Assembly (NCBI RefSeq): GCF_900103275.1
Contig: NZ_FNGP01000002.1
Coordinates: 558,001 to 622,000, forward strand
Direction: 5' to 3'
Length of the DNA stretch: 64,000 nt
DNA from: Tessaracoccus oleiagri
GTDB lineage: Bacteria; Actinomycetota; Actinomycetes; Propionibacteriales; Propionibacteriaceae
Positions within the stretch are counted from its first letter, which is position 1. Each line of letters starts with the position of its first letter. Shown in pieces: positions 50,193 to 58,505 of the stretch. A program made the translations under genes and the position numbers. Under the pieces are notes generated by a model. The model made no database searches, was not told the DNA's origin, and saw only the letters and a list, made by a program, of their open reading frames with translations.

Positions 50193-50672
50193 TTGACACA
50201 CGAAAGCAAGGCGTCGACGGCTCAGGCGACGACTCCACAGGCCGATGCAGCAAAGCCCTTTCTCTACGAGGACGATGTGGTGACCGCGGTGATGACACAC
50301 TTGGCCGGCGACGGATGGTCAATCGAAGGCCATGCGATGGCTCACCAGCACGGGGACGACATCGTCGCCCGGCGCGGGGTTGACCGGCTGGTCATCGAGG
50401 CCAAGGGCGCAGGCAGTTCGAAGATGGGCACCAAGCGTTACGGCTCCCTTTTCACCCGCAATCAAGTGCGCAGCCACGTCTCGGTGGCGATCCACAGAGC
50501 GCTGCGCGTGTGGTCGGGAGGTGAAGCGCAGGCGGGACTGGCGTTTCCCGACAACCAACACCATCGGGAGATGGTTTCGCACGTCCTCCCTGCACTCCGC
50601 CGGCTGGGCATCGCCGTGTTCTGGGTCGCAGACGACCTTTCCGTCTCCGTCGATCACGAGACAGCACAGTGA
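50193..50672 (+). CDS. Small PD-(D/E)XK-like protein upstream of pglW
   Basis: 159-aa protein. Its core YEDDVVTAVMTHLAGDGW, GDDIVARRGVDRLVIEAKG (residues about 54-72) has the spacing of the restriction-endonuclease-fold motif: an acidic residue, a strand, then E-A-K. A terminal strand (RLGIAVFWVADD) also fits that fold. Similar small VSR/Mrr-like domains occur in defence loci. Whether it cuts DNA is not shown. The TTG at 50193 has GGAGGG upstream. It is 67 nt upstream of pglW on the same strand and could belong to the same operon. Confidence 0.6.
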   Translation: MTHESKASTAQATTPQADAAKPFLYEDDVVTAVMTHLAGDGWSIEGHAMAHQHGDDIVARRGVDRLVIEAKGAGSSKMGTKRYGSLFTRNQVRSHVSVAIHRALRVWSGGEAQAGLAFPDNQHHREMVSHVLPALRRLGIAVFWVADDLSVSVDHETAQ

Positions 50673-50739
50673 AGGGTCACGAGCTAGCGCTCCAGAAAAT
50701 GTTGTCCTAAAGTACGTTCGAACGAGTCAGGAGGGCTGA

Positions 50740-53700
50740 GTGGTGAACGACCGCTGGGTCGAAGTCACCCCCTCCCAGTTCGCCCACGAGAAGGATGGTC
50801 TGCGACTCATTCGCGACCTTTTGCCCAAGCGAGCCCCGTTCCGCGCCTGGACCAACTTCGAGTTCCGCGACGACCGCGGTAACTGGTCCGAGGTCGACCT
50901 CCTCATCCTGGCTCCCGACGGTCTCCACCTGGTCGAGCTGAAGTACTACTCCGGCCGCCTCCGCGGCAACGACCAGACCTGGCTCCGCGACGGTCGCGCG
51001 CCCGAGGACTCGCCCCTCCGCCTCGCCAACCGCAAGGCCAAGCGCCTGCGCTCGAAGTTGATGTCCGAGTACGACGCCTGGCGCCGCGGTAGGCGCTTCG
51101 ACTCCCCACCTCCCCCAGCCCGCGAGGTCATCCCCTACATCCAGGAATCCGTCTTCCTCCACCACCCGGACCTGGTCGTCGATCTCCCCGAAGCCGACCG
51201 CCGCGACCTCTACGGCCTCCCCGGAAACGAGGCCGCCTCCGGGCTCAGCCCCATCACCGAGCTCTTCAACGGCACACCCCACCCGAACAGCACCGTCCGG
51301 GAGAACGCCGTCGTCGGAATGATGAAGCTCATCGGGCTGCGCTCCCACCAGCGCGAGGCGGGCAGCTTCGTCCTGGACCCCCAGCCCGTCGACGACGGCC
51401 CCGGCTGGCAGGACTGGCTCGGCACCCACAAACTGTTGGGCACCCGCCGCCGGATCCGCTTCCGCACCGTCCCCGAGGGTTCGCCCGACGAGGCCCGCCG
51501 TCGCGTCCGGCGCATCGCCGAGCATGAGATGCGCGTCATGCAGCACCTCAGCCACGACGCAGTCCTCCGGCCTGAGGACCTCGTCGACTCCGATCTCGGC
51601 CCCGGCCTCGTCTACCCCTACGACCCGTCCTGGCAGCGCCTCGACCTGTGGCTCGCCGGCCGCCCGACCCTCGGCTTCGACGACCAGCTCGCGCTCGTCC
51701 GCCAGGTCGCCGAGGCCCTCGCCTACGCCCACGGCAAGAACGTGGTGCACCGCGGCCTCAACCCGCGCGCCGTCCTGGTCCACACCAGCCGCGACGGCCG
51801 CCTCCAGGTGAAGGTCGGTGACTGGCAGGGCGTCGGCCGCACCGACGAGGCCACCCACACCGAGGCCACCCGCGGAGTCACCCAGCTGGCCGACGTCCTC
51901 GCCGGCGAGATCCCGCTGGCAGATCGCTGGGCGCGAGCCGCGTTCACGGCACCGGAGGGCATCCAGGTGGGCACCCCGGACCGCCTCCGCCTCGATGTCT
52001 TCTCACTCGGTGCGCTCGCGTTCTACCTGGTCACCGGCGGCCAACTCCCCGCCCGCAACCGCGCCGACCTCACCGTCCGGCTCCGCGAGCAGCGCGGCCT
52101 CGACGTCTCCGTCGAGCTCCCCGAGGTGCCGCCCGCCCTGCGCGACGCCATCCTCCAGGCCACCCACCCGCAGGTCTCCGACCGCCTCCCCGACGTCGCG
52201 GCCTTCCTCGGCGCCCTCGACGCCGCCACCACCAGCCCAGAGCAGGAGGAAGCGGCCGACCCCCTCGATGCCGGCCCCGGCGCCATCCTCGGCGGACGCT
52301 TCGAACTCAAGAGCCGCCTCGGCGCCGGCTCCACCGCCGTCGGCCTGCTGGTTGAGGACCTCAGCCTCGACGACCGGCCGGAGCGCGTCCTCAAGGTGGC
52401 CGTCGACGACGCCGCCGCCCGCCGCCTCGAGGACGAGGCGGACACCCTCCGCCAGGTCAACAGCCCGCGCATCGTCAAGCTCATCGACGGCCCGCTCGAG
52501 GTCGCCGGCCGCCGCGCCCTCCTCTTGGCCTCCGCCGGCCGCGAGACGCTGGCCACCCACCTCGGCAACCGCGAGCGCCTCTCCCTCGACCTGCTCGACC
52601 GGTGGGGCACCGACCTCCTGGAGACCCTCGTCGTCCTCGACGACGCGGGCGTCACCCACCGCGACATCAAACCCGCCAACCTCGGCGTCCAAGTGGACCG
52701 CGGCAATCGCTCCAAGCACCTCGTCCTCTTCGACTTCTCCCTGGCCAAGGCCGCCGCCTCCGACATCCAGGCCGGCACCCGCCCCTACCTCGATCCGTTC
52801 CTCACCGCCCGCAGGCAGTACGACTCGGCCGCGGAGCGCTACGCCGCCGCCGTCGTCCTGTTCGAGATGGCCACCGGCCACCCACCGGTCTACGGTGACG
52901 GCCTCTCGGATCCGGCGGCCATCCCCGACGAGGCCGCCATCGACCCCACCCGGTTCGACCCCTCAGTCTCCGCCCAGCTCACCGCCTTCTTCACCCGCGC
53001 ACTGGCCCGCGACGCCGCCGCCCGGCACGACACCGCCACCCAGATGCTCCTCGAATGGCGCGCCTGCTTCCCCGCCAGCTCCGTGCCGCCCATCAACGCC
53101 GACGAGCTCGCCGCCCAGGCCACCGCCGACACCCCGCTGACGCAGTCCGGCCTCACCCCCCGCGCCATCTCTGCGCTGGAGCCGCTCAAGGTGGCGACGG
53201 TGGGCGACGTCGCGCAGATCGACGCCGTCCGCCTCAACCACCTCCCAGGCTCCTCGTCCGCCACCCGCGAGGAGATCAAGCGCCACGCCCGCACCTGGCG
53301 CGACAAGTACAAGAGCAAGGAGCACACCTGGCGCGTGGTGGAAGACACCACCCCGCTGCCGGATCCGCACGACAGCGCCGACGTCCTCCTCGCCGCCGCC
53401 CGCCAGGGCAAGGAGGACCGCGCCGTCGAGCTCGCCTCCCTCATCCTCGGCATCCTCGGCCGAACCGACCCCAACGCCACCCAGGCCGAGCTGGCCGCCG
53501 CCCTCTCCCCGCCGGTCACGCGCGGCCGCGTCAGCCAGCTCTTCGGCACCCTCCAGGACCGCTGGGCCGCCGACCCAGCCGCCCTCACGCTGCTCGGCCG
53601 GCTCACTGACGCCGTCGACCAGCGCCTCGGCGAACTCGGCGGCGTGGCGACCTTCGACGAACTCGCCACCCACCTGCTGAGCCTCATGGTGGCCGGCCCG

Positions 53701-54981
53701 TCGGCCGACGAAGCCACCCAGTTCCGGCTGGCCCAGGGCATGCTGCGCTGGACCTTGGAGCGGGAGGCCGCGCGCGAACGCGCCGAGGGGTCGGGCGATG
53801 GCGAGGCAGGCTGGCTGCTCCGCCGTCGGGAGGGGCAGCCGCTGCTCGTGGCCGTCCGCCACGATCTGCTCGACGTCGCCGAGGTCCTCGGCCGCCGCGC
53901 AGACTCACTGGTCGACGAGGCCAACGGGTCGGGCGCCGACGCCCTCGTCCCGGCCGCCCGCGCAGCCCAGCAGCTGGGCGCCGTTCTCGACCAGGCCACC
54001 TCGCCACGTGCCGCCGCCCCGTTCGACGACCTCCGCCGGGGCCAGCGGTTGGCCCAGCTGGCGGCGCTGGTCTCCCGGCACGCGGGTGCGTCGGCCGCCG
54101 GGGAGCTGCACCACCGCGACCTCACCGCAGGCGCCGCGCTGCGCTACACCCTCCCCGCCGTCATACCCGGCCAGCTGTACCGCCCCGTCGAGCTGCGGGA
54201 ACGCGTCCAGGCCCGGTTCCCCCAGCTTCGGCCCCTCCCCCAGCGGCCCGAGCTCGACTCCATCGTCGACGGCCTCGGCCGCGGCCTGCGCTACGACGAC
54301 AACGCCCGCGGCTACCGCGCCGCCGCCGCGGCGGGCAAGGACACCACCGGCCTCGAATCGCGCCTCCAGACCCAGCTCGGCACCCCCGCCACGCTCGCCT
54401 CCGGACCCGGAGCCGTCGGCCAACGGCTGATCGACAGCCGCAAGGGCCGCTCCTTCGTCGCGCTCGGCGTCGACGCCGGCGCCCACGACCGCCTCGTCGG
54501 CGTGCTCGCCACCCACTTCGAGGCCGTCCCCCTGGACCTCACCCACACCCTCATGGACGCCCTCCACGCCACCGCCGCCGCGGCCGGGCTCCCCTGGGAC
54601 GTGGTGCTGGGCGCAGACGCAGAACAACCGGGCTCCCGCGCCCACACCGGACTCCGCGCCCTGGTCGAGCGCTCCCTACCCGCCGTCCGCGCCGCCATCG
54701 AGGCCACCCTGCAGGAGGCCGCGGGCCGCCCCGTCGCGCTGCTCGACGCGTCCCTGCTCGCCCGCTACGAGGCACTCGGCCTCCTGGCCGGGTGGATGGA
54801 TCTGGCCACCCCCCGGCCCACCGCCGTGTGGCTCGTCGTCCCGCAGCTGCACGGCAACATCGGCCCCATGGTGGACGGCCACTCCCTGCCCCTGACCGCC
54901 CCCAACCAGTACGTGTCGGTGCCGCGCGATTGGATAGACACGTACCACCGCACCCCCGCCCCGGAAGGACACCCAGCGTGA
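50740..54981 (+). CDS. pglW: BREX-2 protein kinase PglW
   Basis: 1413-aa multidomain protein of the phage-growth-limitation (BREX type 2) system. A NERD nuclease-related domain (about residues 1-125) has VDLLILAPDGLHLVELK with D...E-x-K intact. A first kinase domain (about 230-480) is degenerate: the catalytic loop reads HRGLNPRAV near 340 and the DFG position is DWQ. A second (about 510-780) keeps HRDIKPANLGV near 640 with DFS in place of DFG. A long helical C-terminus follows. GTG 50740 or GTG 50743 with GGAGGG. First gene of the operon. Confidence 0.88.
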   Translation: MVNDRWVEVTPSQFAHEKDGLRLIRDLLPKRAPFRAWTNFEFRDDRGNWSEVDLLILAPDGLHLVELKYYSGRLRGNDQTWLRDGRAPEDSPLRLANRKAKRLRSKLMSEYDAWRRGRRFDSPPPPAREVIPYIQESVFLHHPDLVVDLPEADRRDLYGLPGNEAASGLSPITELFNGTPHPNSTVRENAVVGMMKLIGLRSHQREAGSFVLDPQPVDDGPGWQDWLGTHKLLGTRRRIRFRTVPEGSPDEARRRVRRIAEHEMRVMQHLSHDAVLRPEDLVDSDLGPGLVYPYDPSWQRLDLWLAGRPTLGFDDQLALVRQVAEALAYAHGKNVVHRGLNPRAVLVHTSRDGRLQVKVGDWQGVGRTDEATHTEATRGVTQLADVLAGEIPLADRWARAAFTAPEGIQVGTPDRLRLDVFSLGALAFYLVTGGQLPARNRADLTVRLREQRGLDVSVELPEVPPALRDAILQATHPQVSDRLPDVAAFLGALDAATTSPEQEEAADPLDAGPGAILGGRFELKSRLGAGSTAVGLLVEDLSLDDRPERVLKVAVDDAAARRLEDEADTLRQVNSPRIVKLIDGPLEVAGRRALLLASAGRETLATHLGNRERLSLDLLDRWGTDLLETLVVLDDAGVTHRDIKPANLGVQVDRGNRSKHLVLFDFSLAKAAASDIQAGTRPYLDPFLTARRQYDSAAERYAAAVVLFEMATGHPPVYGDGLSDPAAIPDEAAIDPTRFDPSVSAQLTAFFTRALARDAAARHDTATQMLLEWRACFPASSVPPINADELAAQATADTPLTQSGLTPRAISALEPLKVATVGDVAQIDAVRLNHLPGSSSATREEIKRHARTWRDKYKSKEHTWRVVEDTTPLPDPHDSADVLLAAARQGKEDRAVELASLILGILGRTDPNATQAELAAALSPPVTRGRVSQLFGTLQDRWAADPAALTLLGRLTDAVDQRLGELGGVATFDELATHLLSLMVAGPSADEATQFRLAQGMLRWTLEREAARERAEGSGDGEAGWLLRRREGQPLLVAVRHDLLDVAEVLGRRADSLVDEANGSGADALVPAARAAQQLGAVLDQATSPRAAAPFDDLRRGQRLAQLAALVSRHAGASAAGELHHRDLTAGAALRYTLPAVIPGQLYRPVELRERVQARFPQLRPLPQRPELDSIVDGLGRGLRYDDNARGYRAAAAAGKDTTGLESRLQTQLGTPATLASGPGAVGQRLIDSRKGRSFVALGVDAGAHDRLVGVLATHFEAVPLDLTHTLMDALHATAAAAGLPWDVVLGADAEQPGSRAHTGLRALVERSLPAVRAAIEATLQEAAGRPVALLDASLLARYEALGLLAGWMDLATPRPTAVWLVVPQLHGNIGPMVDGHSLPLTAPNQYVSVPRDWIDTYHRTPAPEGHPA

Positions 54982-57900
54982 TCAACGCCGCCGCCCTCGT
55001 CGCCGACCTGAAGAAGCAGGTGCTTCTCCTGGAGGACGACCTGCGCCAGCGGATCGCGCTGCCCGAGTTCGATCAGGAGTGGCGCAGCGAGCACGCCGCC
55101 GCCACTTCTGGGGACCGCACCGCCGCCACCTACACGGCCTGGGCCGACGACCGGATCACGCAGGCCGCCGTGTCCTGGGTGCTGACCACGACCTTCGTCC
55201 GGTTCTGCGAGGACAACGCCCTGCTCGGCCCCGTCTGGATCTCCGGGCCGGCCGAGCGACGGCAGGAGGCCCTCGACGCGCAGCTCGCCTACTTCCGCGC
55301 CCACCCCGAACACACCGACCGCGAATGGGTCGAGCAGGCCATCGCACACCTCGCCGCCACGCCCGCCACGCGTGGACTCGTTGACGACCAGGCCATGCTG
55401 CACACCGTCTCCCCCTCCGGTCAGGCCGTCGGCCGGCTGCTGGAGTTCTGGCGGCAGCGCACCGACGACGGCACGCTGGTCCACGACTTCACCGATCCGC
55501 AGCTCGACACTCGCTTCCTCGGCGACCTCTACCAGGACCTCTCCGACCACGCGAAGAAGACCTACGCCCTCCTCCAGACCCCGGAGTTCGTCGAGGAGTT
55601 CATCCTCGACCGCACCCTGGAACCCGCCCTGAACGACCGCCCGCTCGACGGGTTCAAGCTGATCGACCCGGCCTGCGGCTCCGGTCACTTCCTCCTCGGC
55701 GCCTTCCGCCGACTGCTCGCCCGCTGGCAGGCGGAGGCGCCTGCCCTCGGCCGCCGTGACCAGGTGCAGAACGCCCTCGACGCCGTGTGGGGGGTCGACA
55801 TCAACCCGTTCGCCGCAGCCATTGCAGTGTTTCGCCTCACCGTCGCCGCGCTGAAAGCCATCGGCCACAGCTCCCTGGAGACCGCGCCCGGCTTCAAGAT
55901 CCACGTTCTGGCCGGCGACTCGCTGTGGTTCAGCCGGGTGAAGGAGGGTCTGTTCCAAACCCAAAGCGAGTTCGCCTATTCAACTGAGCACAGAGAGGGT
56001 TTGATTGAGGCGCTTAGCAGTGGTCAGTACGACGCTGTTGTCGCGAACCCGCCCTACATCACTGTCAAGGACAAGGCACTCAGCACCAGTTATCGCGAAC
56101 GCTTCGCTTACCTCAAGGGGCAATACCAGCTAACCGCCCCGTTCATGGAGTTGCTGTTCAGACTCGCCAGACGAGGCGCAGCCGAAACCAAGCCCGGTTG
56201 GGTCGGCCAAATCACTTCCAACGCCTTCATGAAACGCGAGTTCGGTACGCCGATCATCGAGGATTTCCTGACGCACTTGGATCTCCGAGAAGTCATCGAC
56301 ACCTCGGGGGCATACATCCCGGGGCACGGAACTCCCACAGTCATTCTTGTGGGACGAAATCAGACCCCAGCATCGGGGACCGTTCGCTCCGTGTTGGGCA
56401 TCCGGGGGGAGCCAGGACGGCCTGCTGTGGCCGCGAACGGTCTCGTCTGGTCCTCGATCGCCCAGAACATCGGAACGAGTCCGCACGAAGACGCCTGGAT
56501 CACCGTCGTCGATCTACCGCGGGCGTCTCTGACGTCCCACCCTTGGAGCCTCACTGGCGGCGGTGCCGCGGCTCTCAGCGCCGCGCTCGCCGGGGGCCAG
56601 CGCTTCGGCGATCAAGTAAGGCTGATCGGACGAACATGTCACACCGGTTCAGATGACGCCTACTTCGCTCCGACTGGGACATGGACACGATTCCAGGTTC
56701 CGCAGGCTCACGTGCGACCGCTGGCCACCGGGGACGCCGTCAGAGATTGGGCGTTGTCGCCGCACACTGAAGCTCTCTTCCCCTACGACCAGACTCTCCA
56801 GGCTGAACTTGAGGATCCTGGATTGAAGCGCCTGCTGTGGGCTCAGCGGGCAGGTCTGAGCCTTCGGCGTGAGCCGGGCGGGACACATGAGGAGATCGGC
56901 CTGACCTGGTACGAATGGAGCCGTTGGCACCCAGAGCGATTCAGGATTCCCTTGGGGATCGCTATGGCCTTCGTCGCCACGCACAACCACTTCGTCCTCG
57001 ACCGCGGCGGAAAGGTGTTCAACAGGTCCGCGCCGGTGATCAAGCTGCCGGCCGACGCCACAGAGGACGACCACCTCAAGCTCCTCGGCGTCCTGAACTC
57101 GTCGACGGCGTGCTTCTGGCTCAAGCAGAACAGCCACAACAAGGGCGAGGGCGGTGGGGCGCGAGTCGACGCAGGCTACGCGGCGCGCGGTGAATCGCAC
57201 CGGGATACGTACGAGTTCACCGGCACGACTCTCCAGGAATTCCCGCTTCCCAAGCAGCTACCCCTGGACAGGGCTCGTGTGCTTGACGACTTGGCGCAGG
57301 AGTTGTCACGCAACCAAGTGGAGGCGTTGATTGAGTCGGAGCCGCCCACCGCCGATCTGCTGGGCGAAGCGGAGGCGGCGCAGTCCTCGCTCCGCGGGCG
57401 GATGATCGCGCACCAGGAGGAGCTCGACTGGGAGGTCTACGCCTCATACGGCCTGCTGGACGATGCACTCGTCCACGCCGGCGAGCCGCCGGAGGTGCGG
57501 CTCGGAGAGCGGGCATTCGAGATTGTGCTCGCGCGCCGGATCGCAGCGGGCGAGGAGGAGACCACCTGGTTCTCGCGACACGGCTCCACCCCGATCACGG
57601 AGGTCCCGGAGCACTGGCCGGCCGACTACCGCGAGCTCGTGCAGCGGCGGATCGACGCGATCGAGTCTGTCGACGCCATCCGGCTGCTGGAGGCTCCCGA
57701 ATACAAGCGGCGCTGGGCCACCGAGCCGTTCACCAAGCAGGCGGACCGCGCGCTGCGCGGCTGGCTGCTGGACCGGTTGGAGGACCGCTCCCTGTGGTTC
57801 ACGTCGCAGGGGCAGGTGCGGCCGCTGTCGGTGAGCCAGCTCGCCGACGCGCTCGGCCGGGACGCGGAGTTCGTCTCCGTGGTGGAGCTGTGGCAGGGCC

Positions 57901-58505
57901 GCCGCGATGCGGACCTGGTCGCGGCGCTGACGTCGCTCATCGAGTCCGAGGCGGTGCCCTACTTGGCCGCGTACCGGCTCAAGGACTCGGGGCTCAGGAA
58001 GTTCGCCGAGTGGCAGCGCACCTGGGAGCTACAGCGCAAGGAAGACGCCGGTGAGCCGGTGGGGACGATCCCCGTGCCGCCCAAGTACTCCACGGCCGAT
58101 TTCCGCAAGACCTCCTACTGGTCCAACCGTGGCAAGCTCGACGTGCCGAAGGAGCGGTTCATCCTCTATCCCGGCGCCGGCCGCGAGACCGACCCCACCC
58201 CGCTGCTCGGCTGGGCCGGCTGGGACCACGCGCAGCAGTCCCTCGCGCTGGCCACGATCATCCATGAGCGCATCGCCGAGGGCGCCCCCGACGCCCAACT
58301 CGTCCCGCTCGTCGCGGGGCTCGCCGAGCTGCAGCCGTGGGTGGAGCAGTGGCACTCCGAACTCGACCCCACCTTCGGCGTCAGCCCGGCCCAGTTCGCG
58401 CGGGAGCAGCTGAGCGAACACCTCAAGTCCCTCGGCCTCACCGTCGACGACCTCGCCGCGTGGCGCCCCCCAGCCCCGACCCGCGGAAGGAGGGCCGCCA
58501 AGTGA
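54978..58505 (+). CDS. pglX: BREX-2 adenine-specific DNA methyltransferase PglX
   Basis: 1175-aa N6-adenine methyltransferase that marks host DNA and is needed for BREX-type defence. SAM-binding motif I DPACGSGHFLLGAF near residue 229 and catalytic motif IV NPPY near 356 are intact. The middle of the gene (about 55950-57000) has much lower GC than both ends and probably encodes target-recognition parts. GTG 54978 overlaps the pglW stop by 4 nt (GTGA). The specificity sequence cannot be read from the protein. Confidence 0.92.
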   Translation: MINAAALVADLKKQVLLLEDDLRQRIALPEFDQEWRSEHAAATSGDRTAATYTAWADDRITQAAVSWVLTTTFVRFCEDNALLGPVWISGPAERRQEALDAQLAYFRAHPEHTDREWVEQAIAHLAATPATRGLVDDQAMLHTVSPSGQAVGRLLEFWRQRTDDGTLVHDFTDPQLDTRFLGDLYQDLSDHAKKTYALLQTPEFVEEFILDRTLEPALNDRPLDGFKLIDPACGSGHFLLGAFRRLLARWQAEAPALGRRDQVQNALDAVWGVDINPFAAAIAVFRLTVAALKAIGHSSLETAPGFKIHVLAGDSLWFSRVKEGLFQTQSEFAYSTEHREGLIEALSSGQYDAVVANPPYITVKDKALSTSYRERFAYLKGQYQLTAPFMELLFRLARRGAAETKPGWVGQITSNAFMKREFGTPIIEDFLTHLDLREVIDTSGAYIPGHGTPTVILVGRNQTPASGTVRSVLGIRGEPGRPAVAANGLVWSSIAQNIGTSPHEDAWITVVDLPRASLTSHPWSLTGGGAAALSAALAGGQRFGDQVRLIGRTCHTGSDDAYFAPTGTWTRFQVPQAHVRPLATGDAVRDWALSPHTEALFPYDQTLQAELEDPGLKRLLWAQRAGLSLRREPGGTHEEIGLTWYEWSRWHPERFRIPLGIAMAFVATHNHFVLDRGGKVFNRSAPVIKLPADATEDDHLKLLGVLNSSTACFWLKQNSHNKGEGGGARVDAGYAARGESHRDTYEFTGTTLQEFPLPKQLPLDRARVLDDLAQELSRNQVEALIESEPPTADLLGEAEAAQSSLRGRMIAHQEELDWEVYASYGLLDDALVHAGEPPEVRLGERAFEIVLARRIAAGEEETTWFSRHGSTPITEVPEHWPADYRELVQRRIDAIESVDAIRLLEAPEYKRRWATEPFTKQADRALRGWLLDRLEDRSLWFTSQGQVRPLSVSQLADALGRDAEFVSVVELWQGRRDADLVAALTSLIESEAVPYLAAYRLKDSGLRKFAEWQRTWELQRKEDAGEPVGTIPVPPKYSTADFRKTSYWSNRGKLDVPKERFILYPGAGRETDPTPLLGWAGWDHAQQSLALATIIHERIAEGAPDAQLVPLVAGLAELQPWVEQWHSELDPTFGVSPAQFAREQLSEHLKSLGLTVDDLAAWRPPAPTRGRRAAK

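Noticed and set aside
50715..50724. Palindrome CGTTCGAACG just before pglW as a LexA-type SOS box
   Set aside because: It lacks the spacing of the actinobacterial SOS box (GAAC, four bases, GTTC); a chance palindrome or other operator is as likely.
54792..54977. N-terminal extension of PglX starting inside pglW
   Set aside because: The extension overlaps pglW by 190 nt and is low-complexity; the GTG at 54978 with a 4-nt overlap matches the style of the other operon junctions.
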